From Bacillota bacterium (GTDB lineage: Bacteria > Bacillota > Clostridia > Peptostreptococcales > Anaerovoracaceae): a DNA stretch of 10,717 nucleotides. The notes below the pieces were generated by a model. That model saw nothing but the letters and a program-made list of their open reading frames with translations. It had not been told where the DNA came from and ran no database searches. The stretch is taken from contig JAGBGL010000117.1 of assembly GCA_017936025.1 (NCBI GenBank), positions 1 through 10,717 on the forward strand, in the 5' to 3' direction. The position numbers and the translations under genes were made by a program. Of this stretch, positions 1 to 5,117 are shown piece by piece (within the stretch, counting starts at the first letter, position 1; each line of letters opens with the position of its first letter).

Positions 1-350
1 AGTTTGAAATAATAAAAGATAAGATAGAAAAATTTATTATTATGCTTGGTGGTAATGAGGTGATTTTTGAATTACCTTATGAGCAAAGATCAACTTCTTA
101 TTCTGGGAATAATGTTGTGGAAAACATTTCTTCTAGATCAGCATTTGAGTATAATGGTCAGTATTACAGAGTTGATGAAGTGTGCTTTTCAGGCAAACCC
201 TTTGTTGTTATCGAGTGTGGGACATATGAAGATCTTATGAATAATACTATGGAGGATATAGAACCTTTCCCATATGATTTGACGGAGGATGAGTTGCTAA
301 AGGAAGTTAAATATTCGTTGGATATAGAACCATATCCGAGTGACTATTAA
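1..350 (+). CDS. Unrecognised small acidic protein, 5' end outside the window (possible immunity-type protein)
   Basis: The reading frame is open from the first complete codon at position 3 to the stop at 348-350. The first ATG at 42 has no ribosome binding site in front of it (only an A/T run), and the codons before it read as a plausible charged helix (EIIKDKIEKFII). I therefore treat this as a gene cut by the window edge; a start at 42 would give 102 residues. The C-terminal half contains the segments YNGQYYRVDEV and KPFVVIE, and it ends in an acidic tail with EPFPYDLTEDEL and DIEPYP. I see no signal peptide, membrane segment or catalytic motif. Small acidic proteins with this look are often immunity partners in Firmicutes polymorphic-toxin loci, but that is a resemblance in style, not a family assignment. 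The next gene starts 48 bases downstream on the same strand. The base composition is much more AT-rich than in the genes after 1640. Confidence 0.6.
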   Translation, partial: FEIIKDKIEKFIIMLGGNEVIFELPYEQRSTSYSGNNVVENISSRSAFEYNGQYYRVDEVCFSGKPFVVIECGTYEDLMNNTMEDIEPFPYDLTEDELLKEVKYSLDIEPYPSDY

Positions 351-398
351 ACGTGCCAAAGCAAAAGTGATCTACAATTTCGTTTAGGAGGCATAAGA

Positions 399-989
399 AT
401 GGGATTATTTAATTTTTTTAAGAAAAATGAAGTGAGTCATATTATAGAACCTGACAGGCCTAAAGAATTGGAAAGAGAAACAGATAATAAGCAGGAAATT
501 CCTATGATGTGGTCTGAAGATTGTGAAGAAGCATATGAAAGGATCGAAGGCTGGCAAATGGCTACTTCTTTTTCTGTTGGTGGCTTCGAATGGCTTGGTT
601 TCTCTAAAGAACAGCCAAACAAAATGATATGTATATCTTCACAGATGTCAACGATTGTAAATTGTGATAGCGGAAAAGTCGAAGAATGTTTTGTAGATTA
701 TGATGAAGAAGAACTTATTGCACTATGCGATGCGTTTCCTAATGAGCAAATTGCGATAGCAGGACAATATGGTGGTGAATTGCCGTTTGATTCTGGAAAA
801 GGAGAGAAAATTACAATACAACAAACAGAGGACTATATAATGACGATAACTTTTGTTTCATCGCAAGGAAAAGAAATTGTAATTTTTAAGAACTATGGTG
901 CGTATATATATGGATTTAATTATGATGGTAATTATTTTGTTCTTGCAGATGACAGTGGTATTGTAGTATTAAAAAGACAGTTTATATAG
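399..989 (+). CDS. Unrecognised 196-residue protein (possible immunity-type protein)
   Basis: This is a complete ORF with a clear AGGAGG at 386-391, seven bases before the ATG, so the start is well supported. The product begins MGLFNFFKK, a short amphipathic and basic N-terminus common in cytoplasmic Firmicutes proteins of unknown function. A charged linker follows (residues about 10-35), then a mostly beta-rich region with many aromatic residues (for example YGAYIYGFNYDGNYFVLADD near residues 167-186). There is no signal peptide, membrane segment or recognisable enzyme motif, and the protein is acidic. I do not recognise the family. Its size, acidity and position after another small acidic gene, with no catalytic signature, would fit an immunity protein of a toxin system lying upstream of the window; that is inference only. 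A strong terminator follows the stop by 13 bases, so this is the last gene of its transcript. Confidence 0.7.
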   Translation: MGLFNFFKKNEVSHIIEPDRPKELERETDNKQEIPMMWSEDCEEAYERIEGWQMATSFSVGGFEWLGFSKEQPNKMICISSQMSTIVNCDSGKVEECFVDYDEEELIALCDAFPNEQIAIAGQYGGELPFDSGKGEKITIQQTEDYIMTITFVSSQGKEIVIFKNYGAYIYGFNYDGNYFVLADDSGIVVLKRQFI

Positions 990-1002
990 AGTTTAGTCAT
1001 AT

Positions 1003-1042
1003 GACAAAAGCAGGGAAGTCAATTCCCTGCTTTTTCTTTGTC
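1003..1042 (+). terminator. Intrinsic terminator, probably usable in both directions
   Basis: GCAGGGAA (1010-1017) pairs with TTCCCTGC (1023-1030) around a five-base loop, giving an 8-bp perfect stem. On the plus strand it is followed by TTTTTCTTT (1031-1039), and outer GACAAA/TTTGTC bases (1003-1008 and 1037-1042) could extend the structure. This closes the transcript of the 196-residue gene. Read on the minus strand the same stem is followed by TTTTG, so it could also end the small minus-strand ORF, whose stop codon lies in the loop. Confidence 0.85.
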
Positions 1043-1123
1043 ATCTTCAGCCGCTTCATCTGAAGCGGCTTTCTTTTCCTGTTCATCCATGTAGATGAAA
1101 TATAAAAGTTCCTGTATATCCAT
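1019..1123 (-). CDS. Possible 34-residue small protein, unrecognised
   Basis: On the minus strand an ATG at 1123 is preceded by GGAGGG (plus-strand CCCTCC at 1134-1139), ten bases away. It opens 34 codons ending TGA at 1021-1019. The product starts MDIQELLYFIYMDEQEKK and ends in an acidic, alanine-rich tail. It therefore has a short hydrophobic helix followed by a charged tail, as many real bacterial small proteins do. The stop lies inside the loop of the terminator at 1003-1042, a compact and tidy gene end. A second perfect hairpin (AGCCGCTTC at 1049-1057 with GAAGCGGCT at 1062-1070) lies within the codons. A putative extended -10 element and an inverted repeat lie upstream. The family is unknown. 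It could be a real small protein, a leader peptide, or the surviving start of a decayed mobile-element gene. Confidence 0.45.
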   Translation of the reverse strand: MDIQELLYFIYMDEQEKKAASDEAAEDDKEKAGN

Positions 1124-1158
1124 TTATTTCTTACCCTCCAAAAGAGAAATATATTTAT

Positions 1159-1230
1159 AAACTGTACCTCTTTTGTGACTTAAGTATAACATTCGATATA
1201 AAGAAACCAGTCGTTTTAATGGTACAGGTT
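1159..1230. repeat. Inverted repeat flanking the small-ORF promoter
   Basis: AAACTGTACC (1159-1168) and GGTACAGGTT (1221-1230) are inverted copies matching at nine of ten positions, separated by 52 bases. The palindrome ACTTAAGT (1178-1185) and the putative -10 lie between them. The arrangement would suit paired operator sites for a dimeric repressor, or a long RNA stem. Neither role can be shown from sequence alone. Confidence 0.4.
1183..1191 (-). promoter_or_regulatory. Putative extended -10 promoter for the minus-strand small ORF
   Basis: Read on the minus strand, positions 1191-1183 spell TGTTATACT, an extended -10 (TGn plus TATACT). It lies about 60 bases before the ATG at 1123. No convincing -35 is visible at the usual spacing, which is tolerable for extended -10 promoters but lowers confidence. 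The -10 overlaps the 8-bp palindrome ACTTAAGT (1178-1185). Confidence 0.3.
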
Positions 1231-1252
1231 AAAGTTTTCCGATATTTTTTAT

Positions 1253-1283
1253 AAAAAAATATGCGACCTCATAAAAGATCGCA
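1253..1283 (-). terminator. Intrinsic terminator on the minus strand with no visible gene before it
   Basis: On the minus strand TGCGATC (1283-1277) pairs with GGTCGCA (1268-1262) through seven pairs including one T-G, with an eight-base loop. A T run then follows, seen as seven A residues at 1253-1259 on the plus strand. It has the shape of an intrinsic terminator. The minus-strand sequence between it and the rubrerythrin terminator has no ORF of useful length, so either an untranslated RNA or a decayed gene ends here. Confidence 0.55.
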
Positions 1284-1570
1284 GTATTTGCAGCGGCTGC
1301 CGCAGGTATAAAAGATGTTAGAAAGATGTTAAGTTCTTGTATTGATCTGGTTTATTTCTTGTTTGCTTCTGGTTATAAAGTTAATAAAAAGTTGCAATGT
1401 TGTTCATTAAAACCTTGTTTCGTGAACAAACAAAGTTATATAATTCCCAAAGGACAACATAGGACAACATTTTGAAAGGACAACATCAGGGTATTTTACT
1501 ATTAAAATGATGAAAGAAAGGACAACAAAAGGACAACTTTTGCATTGAAAATCGCTTCTATCTAAGCATT
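1284..1570. other. AT-rich gene-free stretch between two minus-strand terminators
   Basis: I find no coding sequence of convincing length or start signal on either strand here. The stretch holds the GGACAAC repeats, described separately. It also holds a small inverted repeat, TTGTT-tcgtg-AACAA (about 1415-1429). On the minus strand a stop-interrupted frame runs toward the 1253 terminator with a CGSRCKYC-like stretch just before its stop, which could be the relic of a gene end. On the minus strand an 8-codon ORF (MNNIATFY) is preceded by AAGG, but it is too short to call. Confidence 0.4.
1451..1537 (+). repeat. Five direct copies of GGACAAC
   Basis: GGACAAC occurs at 1452-1458, 1462-1468, 1478-1484, 1520-1526 and 1531-1537, always on the plus strand. 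Most copies are extended to (A)AGGACAACA(T). Start-to-start distances are 10, 16, 42 and 11 bases. Two pairs are about one helical turn apart, so bound proteins would sit on the same face of the DNA. There is no coding frame through the copies. The spacing is too irregular and the unit too short for CRISPR. Operator, iteron or recombinase arm-type sites are all possible. Confidence 0.6.
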
Positions 1571-1605
1571 AAAAAAGAGAGTAACCTCTTTCAAGATTAC
1601 TCTCT
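1571..1605 (-). terminator. Intrinsic terminator of the rubrerythrin gene
   Basis: On the minus strand AGAGAGTAA (1605-1597) pairs with TTACTCTCT (1584-1576), a perfect 9-bp stem with a 12-base loop, followed by TTTTTT (the A run at 1571-1576; its first T also closes the stem). It lies 40 bases past the rubrerythrin stop codon and is the natural end of that transcript. Confidence 0.85.
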
Positions 1606-1645
1606 ATATTCTCTAAAATTATTGAAATTTCAATGGTTATATGTA

Positions 1646-2188
1646 TTAACCAAAGTATCTCTTCAGCAGACCTTCGAATGCCTTGCCGTGTCTAGCTTCG
1701 TCTCTGGCCATTTCGTGAACTGTATCGTGGATAGCATCCAGGTTCAGTTCCTTAGCTTTCTTAGCCAGTTCGAATTTACCTGCTGTAGCGCCGTGTTCAG
1801 CATCTACTCTCATTTCCAGGTTTTTCTTTGTGGAATCTGTAACAACTTCACCCAGCAGCTCTGCGAATTTAGCAGCATGTTCTGCTTCTTCGTAAGCAGC
1901 TTTTTCCCAGTACAGGCCGATTTCAGGATAGCCTTCTCTATGAGCAACTCTTGCCATTGCCAGATACATACCTACTTCTGTGCATTCGCCCATGTAGTTG
2001 TCTCTCAGGCCCTGAATGATTTCAGGATCTACGCCTGCAGCAACACCAACTACGTGTTCTGCTGCCCAAACTTTTTCGCCTTCGTCAGCTTTAACAAATT
2101 TTTCTGCAGGTACTTTGCACTGTGGGCACTGAGCTGGTGCTTCAGGTCCTTCGTGTGTGTATCCGCAAACTGTGCATGTCCATTTCAT
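1646..2188 (-). CDS. rbr: Reverse rubrerythrin (rubredoxin domain first, diiron domain second)
   Basis: The 180-residue product has a rubredoxin-like iron site at the N-terminus, CTVC (Cys5, Cys8) and CPQC (Cys21, Cys24). This is followed by a four-helix ferritin-like domain with two ExxH motifs (Glu101/His104 and Glu164/His167) and further helix glutamates near 68-71 and 125-131. In classical rubrerythrin the rubredoxin part is C-terminal. The reversed order and the length match the reverse rubrerythrins of clostridia, which reduce hydrogen peroxide (and in some cases oxygen) in the cytoplasm with electrons delivered through a rubredoxin or flavoprotein partner. An ATG at 2197 abuts the GGGAGG directly and cannot be the start. 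The ATG at 2188 lies nine bases from GGAGG and begins MKWTCTVCGY, the usual N-terminus. The gene is monocistronic, with its own promoter (2239-2268) and terminator (1571-1605), and is divergent from the solute-binding-protein operon. No electron-donor gene is adjacent, and I see no convincing PerR box. Confidence 0.93.
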   Translation of the reverse strand: MKWTCTVCGYTHEGPEAPAQCPQCKVPAEKFVKADEGEKVWAAEHVVGVAAGVDPEIIQGLRDNYMGECTEVGMYLAMARVAHREGYPEIGLYWEKAAYEEAEHAAKFAELLGEVVTDSTKKNLEMRVDAEHGATAGKFELAKKAKELNLDAIHDTVHEMARDEARHGKAFEGLLKRYFG

Positions 2189-2238
2189 AATTAACATCCT
2201 CCCAAATAATTGTGATTTTTTAAATTTTCTGATGATTC

Positions 2239-2268
2239 ATTATACCTCAATAATCAGCTTTTAAACAA
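2239..2268 (-). promoter_or_regulatory. Promoter of the rubrerythrin gene
   Basis: On the minus strand TTGTTT (2268-2263) and a perfect TATAAT (2244-2239) are 18 bases apart. The -10 lies 50 bases before the ATG at 2188, giving a leader of about 40 bases that carries the GGGAGG ribosome binding site. Confidence 0.65.
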
Positions 2269-2291
2269 CATTTTCTTTTTTGTTTTGAAAC

Positions 2292-2320
2292 TTTACGTTT
2301 AGAACAAAAGAATGTATAAT
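2292..2320 (+). promoter_or_regulatory. Promoter of the solute-binding-protein operon
   Basis: TTTACG (2292-2297) and TATAAT (2315-2320) are 17 bases apart, and the -10 is preceded directly by TG. A second TATAAT follows at 2322-2327, so the start site may be heterogeneous. The first ORF begins 68 bases after the -10. This promoter lies about 25 bases from the -35 of the divergent rubrerythrin promoter. Confidence 0.55.
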
Positions 2321-2388
2321 TTATAATATATAGGCATTTTTAGGGAACCATATTCACAGGGGTAAATGATAAGGAGTCAAGAACTGTA

Positions 2389-3624
2389 ATGAATAAAGCC
2401 AAAAGAATAATTGCATGCATTCTGGTTGTAGCAATGGCGAGTGTTTCACTGGCAGGATGTACAACATTCAACAATTTTAAAAAAGCTTTTTTGAATAAGA
2501 ATCCGGAGAATGACGCACAGATCAGAATCGGCGTATACGAACCGATGACAGGTACGGATAAAGAGGCCGGCGAGGCTGAAATCAAAGGTATAGAGCTGGC
2601 ACACAAGCTGTACCCGTATGCGGGTGACGAGAGGGTCGAACTGATTTATGCAGATAACAAATCTGATATAGATGCGGCCGAAACTGCGATGGAAGATCTG
2701 ATGAAGAAGACACCTACAGCAGTTCTGGGAAGCTACGGCAATATCTATTCACTGATCGCCGGAAAACATATCAAAGAGGCAAAGATACCTGCAATTGCGA
2801 TCACAAATACAAATCCTCTGGTAACAAAGAATAACCCTTATTACCTCAGAGTTTCACTGGTGGATACATACCAGGCGACAGCTATGGCGAGATATGTGAT
2901 CGAAAATCTGAAGCAGACACAGGCTGGCATACTGCTTCCTGCAAATGATGATCAGGCACTGGCGGTGGCTTCCAGTTTTGAAAACTACATGGTAAGCAAA
3001 GCCGGCGGAAATGCAGTAGCGGTATATAAAGAGTATGAAGCCGGATCAGGGGATTTTGAGAAGCAGCTGGAAGCTGTCAGAGCCTCCGGCGTAAAGTCTG
3101 TATATCTCTGCGGAGATAAAGAGGATGTGGTAAGCATCCTGAAACAGGCAGAAGAAATGAACCTCACAGGAGTAACATTCCTGGGCGACAGCACATGGGC
3201 CGAAAAGGAATTTATCAAAGCGGCAAGCAAATATGTAAACGGCAATGTAGCATTTACAACACTTTACACAGATACAACACATGTGACAAAAATGTCAGAG
3301 GAATTCCTGAAGGCCTATAAGGAAGAATACGGAGAAGAGCCCGAAGCGGCCGCTGCACTGGGCTTCGATGCATACCTGCTGATGATCCATGCGATCGGAA
3401 ATGCAGGTGCGGACAGCACCGGAGAGCAGCTGCGCGATGCGATCATGGCGATCGAAAACTTTGAGGGTGCTTCCGGAATAATTTCATTCGATAACAACGG
3501 GGATCCAGAGAAATCCGTTGTTATAAATACACTTAACGGCAAAAACATCAGCACACTGTGCATCATTGCACCGGCCGGCACACCGGTACCGGCAGCACCT
3601 GTACAGGCTGCTGATGCAAAATAA
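2389..3624 (+). CDS. Lipoprotein ABC-transporter substrate-binding protein, Leu/Ile/Val-binding (LivK-like) type
   Basis: The N-terminus is a lipoprotein signal peptide: MNKAKR, a hydrophobic core at about 7-20, then the lipobox LAGC with Cys24 as the lipidation site. The mature protein should be anchored on the outer face of the cytoplasmic membrane. From about residue 45 it reads as a type-1 periplasmic-binding fold of the branched-chain amino acid group: IGVYEPMTG (47-55), a GIELAHKLY helix, VLGSYGNIYSLIAG (112-125), IPAIAITNTNPLVT (133-146) and YYLRV (151-155). The C-terminus ends in a proline/alanine-rich tail. The 411-residue length is normal for the family. The ligand cannot be read from sequence; amino acids, amides or small peptides are possible. 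The ATG has AAGGAG 12 bases upstream, a slightly long spacing. No permease or ATPase genes (livHMGF) are nearby. It heads a tight run with the NifU-domain, CapA-family and PepV genes, so it may supply a sensor or share a permease encoded elsewhere. Confidence 0.88.
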   Translation: MNKAKRIIACILVVAMASVSLAGCTTFNNFKKAFLNKNPENDAQIRIGVYEPMTGTDKEAGEAEIKGIELAHKLYPYAGDERVELIYADNKSDIDAAETAMEDLMKKTPTAVLGSYGNIYSLIAGKHIKEAKIPAIAITNTNPLVTKNNPYYLRVSLVDTYQATAMARYVIENLKQTQAGILLPANDDQALAVASSFENYMVSKAGGNAVAVYKEYEAGSGDFEKQLEAVRASGVKSVYLCGDKEDVVSILKQAEEMNLTGVTFLGDSTWAEKEFIKAASKYVNGNVAFTTLYTDTTHVTKMSEEFLKAYKEEYGEEPEAAAALGFDAYLLMIHAIGNAGADSTGEQLRDAIMAIENFEGASGIISFDNNGDPEKSVVINTLNGKNISTLCIIAPAGTPVPAAPVQAADAK

Positions 3625-3643
3625 CAAAAAAGGAGATATTAAA

Positions 3644-3865
3644 ATGGAACAGAAAATCAGAGAAGGATTAGAACAGATCAGACCATTCCTGCAGAGAGAC
3701 GGAGGAGACATCGAATTCGTTGAATACACAGAAGATAACGTTGTAAGAGTTAAACTGCAGGGACACTGCGCAGGATGCCCTGGCGCTCAGATGACAATCA
3801 AAGGCGTTGTAGAAAGAATCCTGAAAGAAAGCTATCCTGAAATCAAAGCAGTAGAATCTGTATAA
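3644..3865 (+). CDS. NifU C-terminal domain (Nfu-type) iron-sulfur protein
   Basis: The 73-residue product is essentially one Nfu domain: LEQIRPFLQRDGGDIEFV (residues 9-26), a central beta strand, then the cysteine motif CAGC (Cys42 and Cys45) in HCAGCPGAQMTIKG. Proteins of this family form small Fe-S scaffolds or carriers in which two CxxC motifs of a dimer hold a [4Fe-4S] cluster for delivery to apo-enzymes in the cytoplasm. An in-frame open stretch reaches back to 3566, but the AAGGAG at 3630-3635 followed eight bases later by the ATG at 3644 fixes the start and matches the usual short form in Firmicutes. It begins 19 bases after the solute-binding-protein stop and ends 7 bases before the CapA-family gene, so it is co-transcribed. 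No suf or isc genes are in the window. Confidence 0.92.
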   Translation: MEQKIREGLEQIRPFLQRDGGDIEFVEYTEDNVVRVKLQGHCAGCPGAQMTIKGVVERILKESYPEIKAVESV

Positions 3866-3872
3866 TAGAATC

Positions 3873-5117
3873 ATGGCAGAACAAAGAAGACAGAGAAGAG
3901 TCAAGAAGAAAAAACATAATAGGAAGTTAAGAACTGTGACACTGATCGTGCTGGTCCTGGTAATCCTGGGGCTGGCGCTTCTTTTAAATGTGGGAAGAAG
4001 CGGTGGACAAGCAGGAAAGTCAGATGCACTCAGCATGCTGCCTGAAGAAACCGGCATCTCTATTCTGTGTGTCGGAGACATAATGTCACACTCCCCGCAG
4101 ACGAGTGCACAGTACAGCGGCGGTAAATATGATTACAGAGAAAACTTCGAATATGTAAAACCATATATCGAAGCGGCGGATCTTGCCCTCTGCAATGTGG
4201 AAACAACTTTTGCGGGAGCGCCGTATACCGGATATCCGGCATTCTGTTCTCCTGATGCGCTTGCAGTTGCGCTGAAAGACGCAGGCTTTGATATCGGGAT
4301 CACTTCCAATAATCATATGGCTGATAAAGGATATAACGGAGTTATAAGAACGCAGAAAGTACTGCAGGAGCAGGGGCTTGCGACTGTAGGAAGCGTTCTC
4401 GAACCTGATGATCCGCGCTACATAATCACAGAAGTTAAAGGAATCAAAATCGGTATCGTTGCATATACTTATGAGACAGGCTCCGGTTCAGGACCCGTTT
4501 CCATTAACGGTGCAAATATTACTGACCAGACGGCTTCTGTAATCAATTCCTTCAACTTTAATACGATCGGTGAGGATATGAAAAAAATCAAAGCCGATAT
4601 AGACGGTGCGAAGGAAGCCGGTGCGGAAATCGTTATTGTATATTATCACTGGGGAGAAGAATATCAGGAAGCACCTAACGGCCACCAGGTAAATCTGGCA
4701 CAGCAGACAGCCGATATGGGAGCTGACATCATCTTTGCTTCTCATCCGCATGTGCTGCAGAAGGCCGATTATGTGACAGTAACAGGATCTGACAAACAGG
4801 TTCCTGTTTTCTACAGCATGGGCAACTTCATTTCAAACCAGAGAACAGAGACTCTCGGCAAACCGCGTACAGAGCAGGGCGTTATGGCTATGATAAACCT
4901 TTCTTATATGGAAGGTGTCGGCATAACTATCCTTGAAATGGATGCAGTGGCGACATGGGTGGATAAATACTCTGCCGGAGGAAGCGTTGAATACAGAATC
5001 ATTCCGCTGGATAAAGACCTTGAATCAAACGCGAGCCTGAAAGCTTCGGGACATATGTCCAGGGCAAAACAGGCGATGGGAGACGCATATGGAATACTTG
5101 GACTTAGTGCTGAATAA
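3873..5117 (+). CDS. CapA-family membrane-anchored metallophosphatase-like protein
   Basis: The 414-residue product has a very basic N-terminus (residues 1-20, rich in Arg and Lys), one membrane segment at about 21-40, a short linker and an extracellular domain from about 62. The domain carries the hallmarks of the CapA/PgsA (poly-gamma-glutamate synthesis) family: CVGDIM (66-71), NVET (108-111), SNNHMAD (145-151), YYHWGEEY (257-264), SHPHVLQ (290-296) and YSMGNFIS (314-321). The Asp, Asn and His residues in these form a calcineurin-like metal site. In capsule operons CapA works with CapB and CapC, but neither is here. Many Firmicutes have stand-alone members of unknown substrate, so polyglutamate synthesis should not be assumed. 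The gene starts 7 bases after the NifU-domain stop without a clear ribosome binding site, which suggests translational coupling. It overlaps the next gene by 29 bases. Confidence 0.88.
   Translation: MAEQRRQRRVKKKKHNRKLRTVTLIVLVLVILGLALLLNVGRSGGQAGKSDALSMLPEETGISILCVGDIMSHSPQTSAQYSGGKYDYRENFEYVKPYIEAADLALCNVETTFAGAPYTGYPAFCSPDALAVALKDAGFDIGITSNNHMADKGYNGVIRTQKVLQEQGLATVGSVLEPDDPRYIITEVKGIKIGIVAYTYETGSGSGPVSINGANITDQTASVINSFNFNTIGEDMKKIKADIDGAKEAGAEIVIVYYHWGEEYQEAPNGHQVNLAQQTADMGADIIFASHPHVLQKADYVTVTGSDKQVPVFYSMGNFISNQRTETLGKPRTEQGVMAMINLSYMEGVGITILEMDAVATWVDKYSAGGSVEYRIIPLDKDLESNASLKASGHMSRAKQAMGDAYGILGLSAE

Noticed and set aside
1049..1077. Second hairpin (AGCCGCTTC with GAAGCGGCT) as a separate terminator
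   Set aside because: A strong terminator lies just before it and it falls within the codons of the minus-strand small ORF. Its tail is only TTCTTTT. It may add to termination but is not called separately.
1451..1537. GGACAAC repeats as a CRISPR array
   Set aside because: The unit is seven to eleven bases with irregular spacing of 10 to 42 bases. CRISPR repeats are longer with uniform spacers, and no cas gene is present.
1622..2194. 190-codon plus-strand ORF opposite rubrerythrin
   Set aside because: It is cysteine- and phenylalanine-rich antisense of a clear rubrerythrin gene, with no ribosome binding site.
2235..2252. PerR-like box overlapping the rubrerythrin -10
   Set aside because: Only the left half matches; the right half matches at about half the positions, so chance is enough.
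2311..2330. PerR/Fur-like box in TATAATTTATAATA next to rubrerythrin
   Set aside because: It is a direct repeat of TATAAT, not the inverted repeat a PerR box needs, and is better explained as duplicated -10 elements.
3566..3643. Longer N-terminus for the NifU-domain protein starting at 3566
   Set aside because: Those codons lie within the end of the solute-binding-protein gene, read as low-complexity basic sequence, and lack a ribosome binding site. The ATG at 3644 has AAGGAG and gives the normal domain start.
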